This document shows positions 17,076 to 26,214 of a DNA stretch of 64,000 nt, piece by piece. Position numbers and translations under genes: made by a program. The notes beneath the pieces were generated by a model. That model saw only the letters and a program-made list of their open reading frames with translations. It was not told the DNA's origin and searched no databases. This stretch comes from Phytoactinopolyspora mesophila. Lineage in GTDB: Bacteria; Actinomycetota; Actinomycetes; Jiangellales; Jiangellaceae. Position 1 is the first letter of the stretch. Every line of letters begins with the position of its first letter. The stretch is from assembly GCF_010122465.1 (NCBI RefSeq), contig NZ_WLZY01000012.1, forward strand, positions 92,836 through 156,835. The letters are read 5' to 3'.

Positions 17076-17095
17076 GGGATTGTGACAACGATCCC
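17076..17095. promoter_or_regulatory. Imperfect palindromic operator upstream of the aldolase gene
   Basis: GGGATTGTGACAACGATCCC has arms GGGAT-n-GT and AC-n-ATCCC and lies 46 bp upstream of the start at 17030. Its core TGTGACAACGAT recurs with one change at 15329-15340. The symmetry suits a GntR- or LacI-type dimer. It does not resemble the CGAAACG sites beside the neighbouring LacI gene, so a different regulator is likely. Confidence 0.5.
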
Positions 17096-17320
17096 ACATT
17101 ACGGCCTCCCGCTTACCTCTTCCGCCGCCCGGGCGAAGAAGACGCGCTGAGCGGCCTCAGCGCCGTCCGCGTCGCCACCCTCAGGAGAGTGCACCCAGCG
17201 CCCTGCGCCACATGCGTAGGGCAAGGCCACAGGCTTTGCCGGCGACCTGAAAGCCAGTAACCCTTGCGCGACTATCTTGCGCGCGACGCCAAACTGGCGT
17301 AGGTTCCTCCGAAACGTAGG

Positions 17321-17332
17321 CGAAACGCTTCG
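17321..17332. promoter_or_regulatory. LacI-type operator candidate upstream of the locus B regulator
   Basis: CGAAACGCTTCG differs by one base from the core of the perfect palindrome at 18459-18472. It lies 54 bp upstream of the regulator ATG, a position suited to autoregulation. Confidence 0.5.
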
Positions 17333-17385
17333 ATAATGTGCGTCAAGCGTTCGGCGGTCAGGCGTTCGGCGATGGAGTGTTCGGC

Positions 17386-18423
17386 ATGGCATCGATCCAC
17401 GACGTAGCGCGGGTATCCGGCGTGTCGATCAGCACCGTCTCTTACGCGCTCAGTGGTAAGCGCCCGGTTTCCGAGGCCACCCGGGCCCGGATCGCCAAGG
17501 CCGCGAAAGAACTCGGCTACCAGCCGAATGCCCGCGGACGGATGCTCGCCGGACGCCGAACCCAACTACTCGCCCTGACCGCCCCGCTGCATGCGGAGAC
17601 GTCGGCGCCAGCTCACATGGCCTTCGTCCTTGCGGTCGTGACAGCCGCGCGCCGATACGACTACGACGTCATCCTGCTCACCGAAGAGGAAGCGACCGGA
17701 GGCCTGAGCCGGGTCACCTCGAGCAAGCTCGCGGACGGCATCGTCGTCCTCGATGTCGCCATCGACGACCACCGCGTCGATCTCATCCGTGACCTCGACA
17801 TCCCTGCCGTGTTGATCGGGGTGCCCGGCAACACGGCAGGCCTCGTCTGCGTCGACCTGGATTTCGAGGCGGCAGCTCGCCTGGCCGTCGACCAACTGGC
17901 CGACAACGGACACACCTCACTTGCCCTGCTCGGCGAGCCGCATGCCGTTTACGAGCGTGGCTCGAACTATCCACGACGTTTCCGGGACGCCCTTCTGACC
18001 CATGCCGCGGCCCGGAGCGTCGACTGCATCTTCGTCGAGTCGTCCAAGAACCCGGTCGACGTACGCGCTGCCATCGACACCGCACTAGCGGCCGAACCTC
18101 GCCCCACCGGCCTGGTGATGCAGTGTGCGGAACCCAGCCAGGTGACCACACTGGAGCATCTCGCTGCCCGGGGCGTACGGATTCCAGCCGAGCTGTCGGT
18201 GATCTCGGCCGCTTCCACCTTCGACACATCGCGGTTCACACCGCCGCTTGATGTCATACCGCTGGTCCCGGCAGAGACATCAGACCGCGCCATCGACCTT
18301 TTGATGACCACTTTCAGTAAACGGCATGAGCCGGTAGTCGAACTACTCGCGCCGCGCTACTTCGCGAACGGTTCCGTCGGGCCGCCGCCGGCGCGGTCCA
18401 TTCCTCGCCCCCATACCAACTGA
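17386..18423 (+). CDS. LacI-family transcriptional regulator of locus B
   Basis: The 345-residue protein starts MASIHDVARVSGVSISTVSY, a standard LacI helix-turn-helix, followed by a hinge helix (PNARGRMLAG) and a periplasmic-binding-protein-like sensor domain. The ATG at 17386 is used because the DNA-binding domain begins there; 16 further upstream residues have no homology. It is transcribed with the GH42 beta-galactosidase operon. Two matching palindromes, 17321-17332 before its own gene and 18459-18472 before the GH42 gene, are the likely operators. The inducer is probably a galactose- or fucose-containing oligosaccharide. Confidence 0.93.
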   Translation: MASIHDVARVSGVSISTVSYALSGKRPVSEATRARIAKAAKELGYQPNARGRMLAGRRTQLLALTAPLHAETSAPAHMAFVLAVVTAARRYDYDVILLTEEEATGGLSRVTSSKLADGIVVLDVAIDDHRVDLIRDLDIPAVLIGVPGNTAGLVCVDLDFEAAARLAVDQLADNGHTSLALLGEPHAVYERGSNYPRRFRDALLTHAAARSVDCIFVESSKNPVDVRAAIDTALAAEPRPTGLVMQCAEPSQVTTLEHLAARGVRIPAELSVISAASTFDTSRFTPPLDVIPLVPAETSDRAIDLLMTTFSKRHEPVVELLAPRYFANGSVGPPPARSIPRPHTN

Positions 18424-18458
18424 GCCGCAGCAACCTACGGAGAGCCGCATGCTAGTCA

Positions 18459-18472
18459 TCGAAACGTTTCGA
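18459..18472. promoter_or_regulatory. Perfect LacI-family operator before the GH42 gene
   Basis: TCGAAACGTTTCGA is a perfect 14-bp palindrome with the central CG typical of LacI/GalR operators. It sits 40 bp upstream of the GH42 start and 36 bp after the regulator stop, so the hydrolase-transporter part of the operon can be controlled separately from the regulator gene. Confidence 0.78.
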
Positions 18473-18512
18473 CGCCCGAGCGTCCGGGTCGTAGCCGCAC
18501 GGGCGGCCAACA

Positions 18513-20561
18513 ATGCCGGCTGACCCCAGCGGCCAGCGGCTGGCCAGGTGGCACGACCGTCTCGCATTCGGCGGCGACTACAACCCCGAGCAATGGCCGG
18601 AAGAGACCTGGCACGAGGACGTCCGGCTGATGCGGGCGGCCGGTGTCAACACCGCCACAGTCGGCGTCTTCTCGTGGTCGATGCTGGAACCGGCCGAGCG
18701 TGTCTACGATTTTGGCTGGCTCGACCGGATCATGGACCTGCTCCACGAGAACGGCATCCGTGTCGTCCTTGCCACCCCCACCGCGTCGCCGCCGCCCTGG
18801 TTCACCCTCGCGCACCCCGAAGCGCTGCCTGTCACCCCGGCGGGCGTCCGGCTGATTCACGGCAGCCGGGACACCTACAACCCCGCCGCACCCGCGTACC
18901 GGGCCGCAGCCCGAAGAATCGCCCGCGCGATGGCCGAACGCTACGCCACCCACCCGGCTCTCGCCATGTGGCACGTCCACAACGAGTACGGCACCGTCTC
19001 CTACGGCCCCGTCACCGACGACGCGTTCCGGGCATGGCTCCAGCAGCGCTACGGCAGCCTCGACGTGGTCAACCGGACGTGGAACACCGCCTTCTGGTCA
19101 CAACGGTACGGCCGGTGGGAAGAGATCTTCGCCCCGCAAGCCACGCAGTACCTGCCCAACCCCGGGCAGGTACTGGACTTCAAACGCTTCAGCGCCGACG
19201 TGCTCACCCAATGCCTGGACGACCAGGTGGCGATCCTCCGCGAGACGACGCCGGACATCCCCATCACCACCAACTTCATACTGCCCACCTGGAACAACTA
19301 TGACCAGTGGGCCTTCGCCCGGCGGATCGACCAGGTGTCGATCGACCATTACCTGGACGAACGCGGCCCGAAGGGTGAAATCCACGTCGCCTTCGGCGCC
19401 GACCTGGCCCGCAGCTTCAACGACGGCCGGCCGTGGCTGCTCATGGAGCAGGCCACCAGCCTCATCTACGACTACGCCGGCGGCCGCATGCATGTGAAAG
19501 AACCGGGACGGATGCGGCGGAACACACTGCAGTACCTGGCACGCGGCGCGACCGGCTCGCTGTTCTTCCAATGGCGTTCTCCCCAGGTAGGCGCCGAGTT
19601 CTTCCACTCGGCGATGGTCCCCCACGCCGGCCCGGACAGCCGGATCTTCCGGGAGATCACCGAACTCGGTGCGGACCTGGCCAAGCTGGCCGAGCTCGCC
19701 GAGCCACCTTCCCAGGGCCCGGTCAACGACCACAAGGTGGCGATCTTCTGGCAGGCCGACGCTTGGTGGGCCGCGGAGACCCGGTCGATGCCGTCATCCG
19801 ACACCGGCTTCCTCGAAGCCGTGCGCCGGGCTCATACCGCCCTCTGGAATCTGGGCATCAACGCCGACGTCGTCGATCCCGACGGCGACCTCAGCCGCTA
19901 CGACCTCATCCTGATCCCCAGCATGCTGGCCGTCAGCGACGCACAAGCAGCGGCCGCCGGCGCATACGTGCGCGCCGGCGGGCACCTGGTCGTCTGGCAC
20001 TTCTCAGGCACTACCGACGAGCACCTGTGGGTCCGGCCCGGCGGCTATACAGGTGCCTTCGCGGCCACGCTCGGCATCCGGGTCGAAGAACACGTTCCAC
20101 TAGCCGCCGAAGACTCCCTGACCTTGGACGACGCGAGCGAGTGCGGTTCCTGGAGCGAGCTCGTCCATCTCACCGGGGCCGAGGCCGTCGCACGATACGA
20201 CACTGGAGCCCACCCGGTGATTCCAGCCGGGTCGGCGGCCATTACCCGCCACCGTCTGGGCGCCGGCGTAGCTCACTATTTCTCGACCCGGCTGGCCGAC
20301 GACGCGTTGGAGCGGCACCTCGACAGGATCCGCACCGAGGCCGGCGTCGAGCCGGTCCACAAAGCGGCCGGCCGCGGCGTCGAGGTGCTCCGCCGCCGCG
20401 CGGGCAATCGCGACTACCTGTTCTTGTTCAACCACACCTCCGAGCCGATCTCGGCCGTCCTCACCGGCACCGACGTGTTGAAGAGGCAGGAACTGGACGG
20501 TCCGGTCACGGTGGCGGCGGGCGAGGCCGTCGTCGTCCGCGAGCCCGGAAGAACGCCCTGA
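18513..20561 (+). CDS. GH42 beta-galactosidase
   Basis: The 682-residue protein matches GH42 in length and layout: an N-terminal barrel beginning FGGDYNPEQWPEETW, a trimerisation domain (ADAWWAAE onward) and a C-terminal beta domain. The acid/base glutamate is in HVHNEYG (residue 158) and the nucleophile in WLLMEQAT (residue 312). No signal peptide is visible, so it cleaves beta-galactosides in the cytoplasm. It precedes a CUT1 importer and a GH95 fucosidase, which suggests consecutive removal of fucose then galactose from side chains such as those of xyloglucan or arabinogalactan. The ribosome binding site is weak; the ATG is placed by homology. Confidence 0.95.
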   Translation: MPADPSGQRLARWHDRLAFGGDYNPEQWPEETWHEDVRLMRAAGVNTATVGVFSWSMLEPAERVYDFGWLDRIMDLLHENGIRVVLATPTASPPPWFTLAHPEALPVTPAGVRLIHGSRDTYNPAAPAYRAAARRIARAMAERYATHPALAMWHVHNEYGTVSYGPVTDDAFRAWLQQRYGSLDVVNRTWNTAFWSQRYGRWEEIFAPQATQYLPNPGQVLDFKRFSADVLTQCLDDQVAILRETTPDIPITTNFILPTWNNYDQWAFARRIDQVSIDHYLDERGPKGEIHVAFGADLARSFNDGRPWLLMEQATSLIYDYAGGRMHVKEPGRMRRNTLQYLARGATGSLFFQWRSPQVGAEFFHSAMVPHAGPDSRIFREITELGADLAKLAELAEPPSQGPVNDHKVAIFWQADAWWAAETRSMPSSDTGFLEAVRRAHTALWNLGINADVVDPDGDLSRYDLILIPSMLAVSDAQAAAAGAYVRAGGHLVVWHFSGTTDEHLWVRPGGYTGAFAATLGIRVEEHVPLAAEDSLTLDDASECGSWSELVHLTGAEAVARYDTGAHPVIPAGSAAITRHRLGAGVAHYFSTRLADDALERHLDRIRTEAGVEPVHKAAGRGVEVLRRRAGNRDYLFLFNHTSEPISAVLTGTDVLKRQELDGPVTVAAGEAVVVREPGRTP

Positions 20562-20629
20562 CCAGAGCAGGGCCGCCGCGCCCTGCCACGAGCCACCTTC
20601 GGGTGGAGCATCAGAAAGGAACATCACGC

Positions 20630-21940
20630 ATGGGACTGAACCTGAAGAGCCGACTCGGAACCGCGCTCGTCCTGTCCGCGGGATCGGCGTTGTTTCTCGC
20701 CGCCTGTGGCAGCGACAACTCCGGCGACGACGACTCCGGCACCGCGGCCGATGAGGGCCCCGTCACCATCGAGTTCTGGGGCTGGGTGCCCGGTCTGGAG
20801 GAAGCCGTCGAACAGTGGAACGACGAGAACCCGAACATCCAGGTCGACTTCTTCCGGATGACCGGTGACGACGGTGACAAGATTCCCGCCGCGATCGACG
20901 CCGGCACCGCTCCCGATGTGGTGCAGATGTCGGTCCATTCGCTCCCAGGCCACATCGTCAACAACCGTCTCAGTGACCTGACCGAGGTGGCAGGCCACTT
21001 GGAGGACCACTTCACGCCCAGCGCATGGGGGTCCGTGGTCTTCGACGGCACCCTGTATGCGATTCCGCAGGACTCCGGCCCGACCGGACTGATGTACCGC
21101 AAGGACATTTTCGATGAGCACGGCATCGACGTCCCCACAACCTGGGACGAGTTCATCGAAGCCGGCCGTGAACTGAAGGACGCCGATCCCGACATCACCA
21201 TCGCCCAGTTCTCCCCCAACGAGATCGGCTTCTGGGTTCAGAGCGTGTGGCAGAACGGCGGCAGCTGGAACGGTATCGAGGGCGACGCGTGGACCGTCAA
21301 TGTCGCCGATCCGGAAAGCCTCGAGGTAGCGGAGGTGTGGCAGACACTGCTCGACGAGGACCTGGTCACCACGGTCGAGATGTGGACGCCGGAGTACTGG
21401 GCGGAGATCAACGCGGGCACCATCGCCACCGTGAACTACGCGGCATGGTTCCCGGTGCTGCTCGAAGACAGCGCCGAGTCGACCGCCGGCAACTGGGCGG
21501 TCGCGCCGAGTCCCACCTTCGAAGGGTCGGACGCCGCCGGTGACACCGGCGGCAGCGTGAACGTCATCCCGACGGGCACCGAACACGTCGAGCAGGCGGC
21601 CGCCTTCGTCGAGTGGCTGAACACGAGTGAGGACGGCCTGGAGCACCTGATCAACGGCGGCATCTTCCCATCCGCGGTGGCAGGTCTCGAGCACGAGAAC
21701 CTGCTGACCGAAGAAGAGTTCTTCGGTGGTCAGGTCATCAACGAGGTCTTCGCCGAAGCCGCGCTCACAGTCCCCGCCACCTGGGTCGACGGCCCCACAT
21801 ACGATCTCATCCAGGACGCCTTCAGGGACGAGTTCGCGCAGGTGGCGAACGGACGCAAGACATTCGCCGAAGCTCTGGAGGACCTCCACGCGCGGACCGT
21901 CGCAGACCTCACGGACATGGGTCTGAGCGTTCACGAATGA
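20630..21940 (+). CDS. Extracellular sugar-binding lipoprotein, locus B
   Basis: The 436-residue protein begins with a signal peptide ending ALFLAACGSD (lipid-modified cysteine about residue 26) and an acidic linker. A family-1 solute-binding fold follows, starting VTIEFWGWVPGLEEAVEQWN. The ATG at 20630 follows an AGAAAGGA ribosome binding site; a long upstream open frame is only an out-of-frame shadow of the GH42 gene. The stop overlaps the next permease start (ATGA). The protein should be anchored outside the membrane and deliver an oligosaccharide, probably a fucosylated galactoside, to the two permeases. Confidence 0.94.
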   Translation: MGLNLKSRLGTALVLSAGSALFLAACGSDNSGDDDSGTAADEGPVTIEFWGWVPGLEEAVEQWNDENPNIQVDFFRMTGDDGDKIPAAIDAGTAPDVVQMSVHSLPGHIVNNRLSDLTEVAGHLEDHFTPSAWGSVVFDGTLYAIPQDSGPTGLMYRKDIFDEHGIDVPTTWDEFIEAGRELKDADPDITIAQFSPNEIGFWVQSVWQNGGSWNGIEGDAWTVNVADPESLEVAEVWQTLLDEDLVTTVEMWTPEYWAEINAGTIATVNYAAWFPVLLEDSAESTAGNWAVAPSPTFEGSDAAGDTGGSVNVIPTGTEHVEQAAAFVEWLNTSEDGLEHLINGGIFPSAVAGLEHENLLTEEEFFGGQVINEVFAEAALTVPATWVDGPTYDLIQDAFRDEFAQVANGRKTFAEALEDLHARTVADLTDMGLSVHE

Positions 21941-22875
21941 GCATCAGCACCTCCACGACCCCGGCCGGATCCCGCCGCGCATGGCGCAGCGGGGTCCGCT
22001 GGGCGCCGTACGTGTTTCTCGCGCCGTTCGTGACGTTGTTCCTGGTGTTCCTCGTCGCCCCGATCGTCACTGCGCTGTACACCAGCTTCTTCTCGGTGGA
22101 GCGAAGCGGCCTGGGATTCGGCAACGCGAACGAAAGTGTCTTCGTCGGCTTCGACAATTATGTCCGGGCCTTCTCCCACACCGGATTCATCACCAGTTTC
22201 GGCCGGGTGCTGCTCTTCGGGATCGTTCAGGTCCCGGTCATGTTGACGCTGGCGATCGCGTTGGCGCTGCTCTTCGACTCCGCCACGGTGCGCTGGAAGC
22301 GGTTCTTTCAGCTGAGTGTGTTCATTCCGTACGCGGTGCCGGCGGTCGTCGCCACACTGCTCTGGGGGTTTCTCTATCAGCCCCGGGTGAGCCCGATCGT
22401 GGAGCTGCTCCAGTCGATCGGGGTGAGCGTCGATTTCCTCGCGCCGGGCACGGTGCTGTGGGCGATCGCCAACGTCAGCATCTGGTCAGTGACCGGCGTC
22501 AACATGATCATCATCTTCGCCGCTCTCCAGACAGTGCAACGCGATGTGTACGAGGCGGCCCGGATCGACGGTGCGAGTGAGCTCCGGATGGCGCTGCAGA
22601 TCAAACTGCCGATGGTGCTCCCAGCGGTGTTCCTGACCACGCTGTTCTCCATCATCGGAACGCTGCAGCTCTTCAACGAGCCGATGACGCTCCGGTCGGT
22701 GACATCGAACGTCACCGGCGATTACACCCCGAACATGGCCGTCTTCTCCGCCACCACCCTGGGTGGAAACCTCAACCTCGGCTCCGCCATGGCGATCATC
22801 CTCGGACTGGTGACCTTCGCGCTGTCGATCATCGTCTCGGTGGCCTCGAACCGCAGGAAGGGGGCCGCAGCGTGA
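21937..22875 (+). CDS. CUT1 carbohydrate ABC transporter permease (MalF type), locus B
   Basis: This 312-residue protein has six membrane segments, beginning APYVFLAPFVTLFLVFLVAP, and the EAA loop VYEAARIDGASELRMAL. It overlaps its upstream and downstream neighbours by 4 bp each, so the transporter subunits are translationally coupled. No ATPase is encoded in the operon. Confidence 0.94.
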   Translation: MSISTSTTPAGSRRAWRSGVRWAPYVFLAPFVTLFLVFLVAPIVTALYTSFFSVERSGLGFGNANESVFVGFDNYVRAFSHTGFITSFGRVLLFGIVQVPVMLTLAIALALLFDSATVRWKRFFQLSVFIPYAVPAVVATLLWGFLYQPRVSPIVELLQSIGVSVDFLAPGTVLWAIANVSIWSVTGVNMIIIFAALQTVQRDVYEAARIDGASELRMALQIKLPMVLPAVFLTTLFSIIGTLQLFNEPMTLRSVTSNVTGDYTPNMAVFSATTLGGNLNLGSAMAIILGLVTFALSIIVSVASNRRKGAAA

Positions 22876-23816
22876 GTCACACGACAACATCCACCTCGCG
22901 TCCGGCCGGGCATCTGTCCGGCGCGCGCGGAGCGCGGCTGCGCCAAGCCCGGCCGAAGGTCCACCCGCAGGGCGAGCGGCCCAGCCGGCGCGCCCGGCTA
23001 CTCGGATGGATCTTCATGATCGCCGTCGGGCTCTATTTCCTGGCGCCGGTGTACTGGCTGATCGTCGCATCGACGAAATCCACGGGTGACTTGTTCTCCA
23101 CGCCAGGGTTTCTGTTCGCCGAGTTCAACCTCTGGCAGAACCTGGTCGAGCTGAGTCAGCGCGAGAACGGCATCTTCTGGCGATGGATGTTCAACTCGCT
23201 GATCTACTCCGGTCTCGGCAGCGTGCTGATGACGTTCATCAGCGTCATTTCCGGATACGCACTGGCGATGTACCGGTTCCGGGGCCGTAACGTCGTACTC
23301 GCCGCGGTGATCGGCAGCATGCTCGTACCGCAGACGGTGCTGGCTCAGCCCACCTACACACTGCTGGTCAACATCGGGCTCAACAACACGATGCTCGGCG
23401 TCCTGCTACCGAGCCTGGTCTATCCGTTCGGTGTCATGCTGGGCTATATCTACGCCCAATCCAGTGTGCCCCAGGAGCTGCTGGAAGCCGCCCGGATGGA
23501 CGGAGCGAGTGAGTGGCGGGCGTTTTTCTCCATCGCCCTCAAACTACTGAGCCCGGGGGCGGTGACTATCTTGCTGTTCGCGTTCATCGGCAGCTGGAAC
23601 AACTTCATGCTGCCGCTGCTGGTGCTCAACGACACTCGACTACAGCCGGTCACGGTGGGCCTGTCCGGCTGGAGCCAGGCCGCCATCACTGTCCCCGGCT
23701 TGCAGACGCTGGTCATCGTCGGCGCTCTGGTCTCGATCATCCCGATCGTCATCGTCTTCGTGTCGCTGCAGCGATACTGGCGCGCCGGGCTGGCCGCCGG
23801 CGGATTGAAGCTCTGA
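22872..23816 (+). CDS. CUT1 carbohydrate ABC transporter permease (MalG type), locus B
   Basis: This 314-residue protein starts at GTG in a GTGA overlap with the MalF-type gene. A basic N-terminal tail of about 35 residues precedes six membrane helices; the EAA loop reads LLEAARMDGASEWRAFF. Its stop lies 6 bp before the GH95 start. Confidence 0.94.
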   Translation: MSHTTTSTSRPAGHLSGARGARLRQARPKVHPQGERPSRRARLLGWIFMIAVGLYFLAPVYWLIVASTKSTGDLFSTPGFLFAEFNLWQNLVELSQRENGIFWRWMFNSLIYSGLGSVLMTFISVISGYALAMYRFRGRNVVLAAVIGSMLVPQTVLAQPTYTLLVNIGLNNTMLGVLLPSLVYPFGVMLGYIYAQSSVPQELLEAARMDGASEWRAFFSIALKLLSPGAVTILLFAFIGSWNNFMLPLLVLNDTRLQPVTVGLSGWSQAAITVPGLQTLVIVGALVSIIPIVIVFVSLQRYWRAGLAAGGLKL

Positions 23817-23822
23817 CCCGAG

Positions 23823-26171
23823 ATGCGCAGGATCACCTACCGCCGGCCGGCGGGCGACTGGCTGGACGGCCTGCCCCTCGGCGACGGGCGGACCGGCGTC
23901 ATGGTTCTAGCTGCTACCGACGGCGTTCGCCTGCAGCTCAACGACGGCACCGCATGGTCGGGATCACCGGCCAGCGAGCACCGGCACGGCCCGGTGGATG
24001 CAGCAGCCGCCGCGGAGGCGAGAGCTGCGGCGCGCCACCTGCTGGACGACGGCCGCGCCGTTGAGGCCGAGCGGGCGCTCACAGCTTTACAGGCCCGGTA
24101 CGCCCAGGCCTACCTTCCGTTCGCGGATGTGGAGATACGCCACGTCCCAGCCGCTGAGGTCGAGCGCAGCCTCGACCTCAGCGAAGCGGTGCACTCCGCG
24201 GCGGCCGGCCAGGTCCGGCACACGACGTTCGTCAGCGCACCCGACGGGGTCGTCGTCCACGAACTGACCTCGATGCAACCGATCGAGGTGACCGTCACCG
24301 CCCACAGTCCACTTCGCGATCTCGGCAGCACATGGCCCGGCGACGGCTTCCAGCTCCTGCTCGCCCTACCTGCCGACGTCGCGCCCAGCCATGAGCCGGC
24401 CGAGCCCCCGCTGCGCTGGAACCTCGCCGGAGTCGAACCGGTCGAGGGCGCCGTCGTCGCCCGGATCGTCCACGACGGCGTCGCCGACGCCGCGACCGGC
24501 GGTCCGCTGACCCGGCTGCGCGATGTCCGCACACTGCGACTGGTCCTGGCCACTCAGACGACCTTCACCGGCATCGGCCGGGCACCGTGTGGCGACGCCC
24601 GGCAGGCCGCCGCGACGGCACAGCAGCGGGTCACGGATGCGCTTGACGCCGGGCCCGAGGAGGTCCGGGCACGCCATGTCGCCGCACACCAATCGCTGTA
24701 CAGTCGCGTTTCGCTCCGTCTCGGCGACGCCGAGCAGGCCACCGACACACTCGTGGACCCGGACCGGAGGATCGCGGAACTCGGCCCAGCCGCCGCCACC
24801 GATCCCGAACTCCTGGAGACACTGTTCGACTACGGCCGCTATCTGCTGATCAGCGCGTCCCGGCCAGGCGGGCTACCTGCGACACTGCAAGGGCTGTGGA
24901 ACGAACAGATGCAGCCGCCGTGGTCCTCGGCCTATACCTTGAACATCAACACCGAGATGAACTATTGGCCCGCCGGTCCGCTCGGGCTTGCCGAGACCGG
25001 GCAACCACTGTTCGATCTGGTCGAGGCGCTCGCCGCCAGCGGCACCGAGACCGCGAGGCGGCTGTACGGTGCTCGGGGCTGGACCGCACACCACAACACC
25101 GACGCCTGGGCATTCACCTCTCCAACCTCCGGCGACGCGTCGTGGTCGCAGTGGGCCATGGGCGGCGTCTGGCTGATCTGTCAGATCGACCGCCACCGCC
25201 GCTTCGGCGCCGCGGACGAGGCTTGGCTGGAGCGCTTCTGGCCGTTGGTCCAAGGCGCCGCGGCGTTCGTCCTCGACCTGCTCGAAGAGGATGCTGACGG
25301 ATTCCTCGTCAGTTTCCCCTCGACGTCGCCGGAGAACCGCTATGCGACGGCGGACGGCCCAGCCGCGTTGACCGTCGGAAGTGGGATGGACCGTGCCCTC
25401 GCGACCGAGCTCTTCGCAGTTCTGGCCGAAGTCGCGGCCCACCTTGGACGTTCCGGCGACCCCGTCGTCGTGGAAGCGGCCGCTGCCCGGCAGCGAATCC
25501 GCCCGCCCGGCATCGAGGCCGACGGCACCATCCGGGAGTGGCATCCGGGCGCCCGGTCCGTCGAACCGGACCACCGTCACCTGTCCCATCTCGTCTTCGC
25601 CTATCCGGGTTACGCCCTCGACGACGGCCTCGCAGCTGCGCTCACCCAGACGCTGGACGCTCGCGGTGACGATTCGACCGGCTGGTCGCTGGCGTGGAAG
25701 CTCGCGCTTCGCGCCCGCCTGGGCGACGCCGACCGTGTCGCCGAGCTGCTTCGTTACCTGGTCCGCCCAGCCGTCACCGGCGTCGCACATGCGGGCGGGC
25801 TCTACGCCAATCTGTTCGCAGCGCACCCCCCGTTCCAGATCGACGGCAACCTCGGCTACACCGCCGCCATCTGTGAAGCGCTCGTCCAAGGCCACAACGG
25901 CGTCGTGGATCTATTGCCCGCCTGGCCGCCGATGCTCGATGCCGGCGTGGTCCGCGGCCTGGTCGCCGAGCCCGGCATCACGGTCTACCTCAGCTGGCGG
26001 AACGGGGTCCCGGTCACCGTCTCGCTGCAGGCGCTCTCGCAGCGGCAGGCGGGTCCGCGGCTGGTCCGGCACGCTGGACTCAGCCGTGTCGTAGATATCT
26101 CGGCCGACCGTCCGGTCACTGTCGACTGGAGCTCTTTGACAGCACCACCGCCGCGCCGGAACCCGAGGTGA
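23823..26171 (+). CDS. GH95 alpha-L-fucosidase
   Basis: The 782-residue protein has the GH95 arrangement. The N-terminal beta domain contains LNDGTAWSG (usually N-E-D-T-L-W-S-G in the family). The (alpha/alpha)6 barrel has LQGLWNEQMQPPW (about 356), INTEMNYWP, SPENRY with the putative acid glutamate (about 503), HRHLSHL, and FQIDGNLGYTAAICE with the base aspartate (about 673). GH95 enzymes invert configuration and release fucose from Fuc-alpha-1,2-Gal; some members act on L-galactosides. No signal peptide is present. Placement at the end of the GH42-ABC operon indicates intracellular trimming of imported fucosyl-galactosides. Confidence 0.9.
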   Translation: MRRITYRRPAGDWLDGLPLGDGRTGVMVLAATDGVRLQLNDGTAWSGSPASEHRHGPVDAAAAAEARAAARHLLDDGRAVEAERALTALQARYAQAYLPFADVEIRHVPAAEVERSLDLSEAVHSAAAGQVRHTTFVSAPDGVVVHELTSMQPIEVTVTAHSPLRDLGSTWPGDGFQLLLALPADVAPSHEPAEPPLRWNLAGVEPVEGAVVARIVHDGVADAATGGPLTRLRDVRTLRLVLATQTTFTGIGRAPCGDARQAAATAQQRVTDALDAGPEEVRARHVAAHQSLYSRVSLRLGDAEQATDTLVDPDRRIAELGPAAATDPELLETLFDYGRYLLISASRPGGLPATLQGLWNEQMQPPWSSAYTLNINTEMNYWPAGPLGLAETGQPLFDLVEALAASGTETARRLYGARGWTAHHNTDAWAFTSPTSGDASWSQWAMGGVWLICQIDRHRRFGAADEAWLERFWPLVQGAAAFVLDLLEEDADGFLVSFPSTSPENRYATADGPAALTVGSGMDRALATELFAVLAEVAAHLGRSGDPVVVEAAAARQRIRPPGIEADGTIREWHPGARSVEPDHRHLSHLVFAYPGYALDDGLAAALTQTLDARGDDSTGWSLAWKLALRARLGDADRVAELLRYLVRPAVTGVAHAGGLYANLFAAHPPFQIDGNLGYTAAICEALVQGHNGVVDLLPAWPPMLDAGVVRGLVAEPGITVYLSWRNGVPVTVSLQALSQRQAGPRLVRHAGLSRVVDISADRPVTVDWSSLTAPPPRRNPR

Positions 26172-26208
26172 GGTTCGGTCACGCGAACCCGGGGCCGCAC
26201 CGGCGGCC
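26172..26208. terminator. Two short hairpins between converging genes
   Basis: GGTTCG/CGAACC (26172-26189) begins directly after the GH95 stop. GGCCGC/GCGGCC (26193-26208) follows it, just beyond the FMN reductase stop at 26215. Neither has a T-tract, but both lie at the only 43-bp gap between converging operons. Confidence 0.4.
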
Positions 26209-26214
26209 GGGGGA

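Larger units (their letters stand above)
17031..17385. other. 355-bp divergent regulatory region between locus A and locus B
   Basis: No convincing gene is present. The region holds the inverted repeat at 17076-17095 near the aldolase start and the LacI-type half operator at 17321-17332 near the regulator start. A minus-strand open frame across it has no ribosome binding site or recognisable domain. Confidence 0.6.

Noticed and set aside
17099..17392. A 97-codon minus-strand open frame in the divergent region
   Set aside because: No ribosome binding site or domain, overlaps the regulator start and operator; it looks like non-coding DNA with chance openness.
19433..20629. Upstream extension of the locus B binding protein frame
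   Set aside because: The extension overlaps GH42 out of frame; the lipoprotein signal peptide and ribosome binding site fix the start at 20630.
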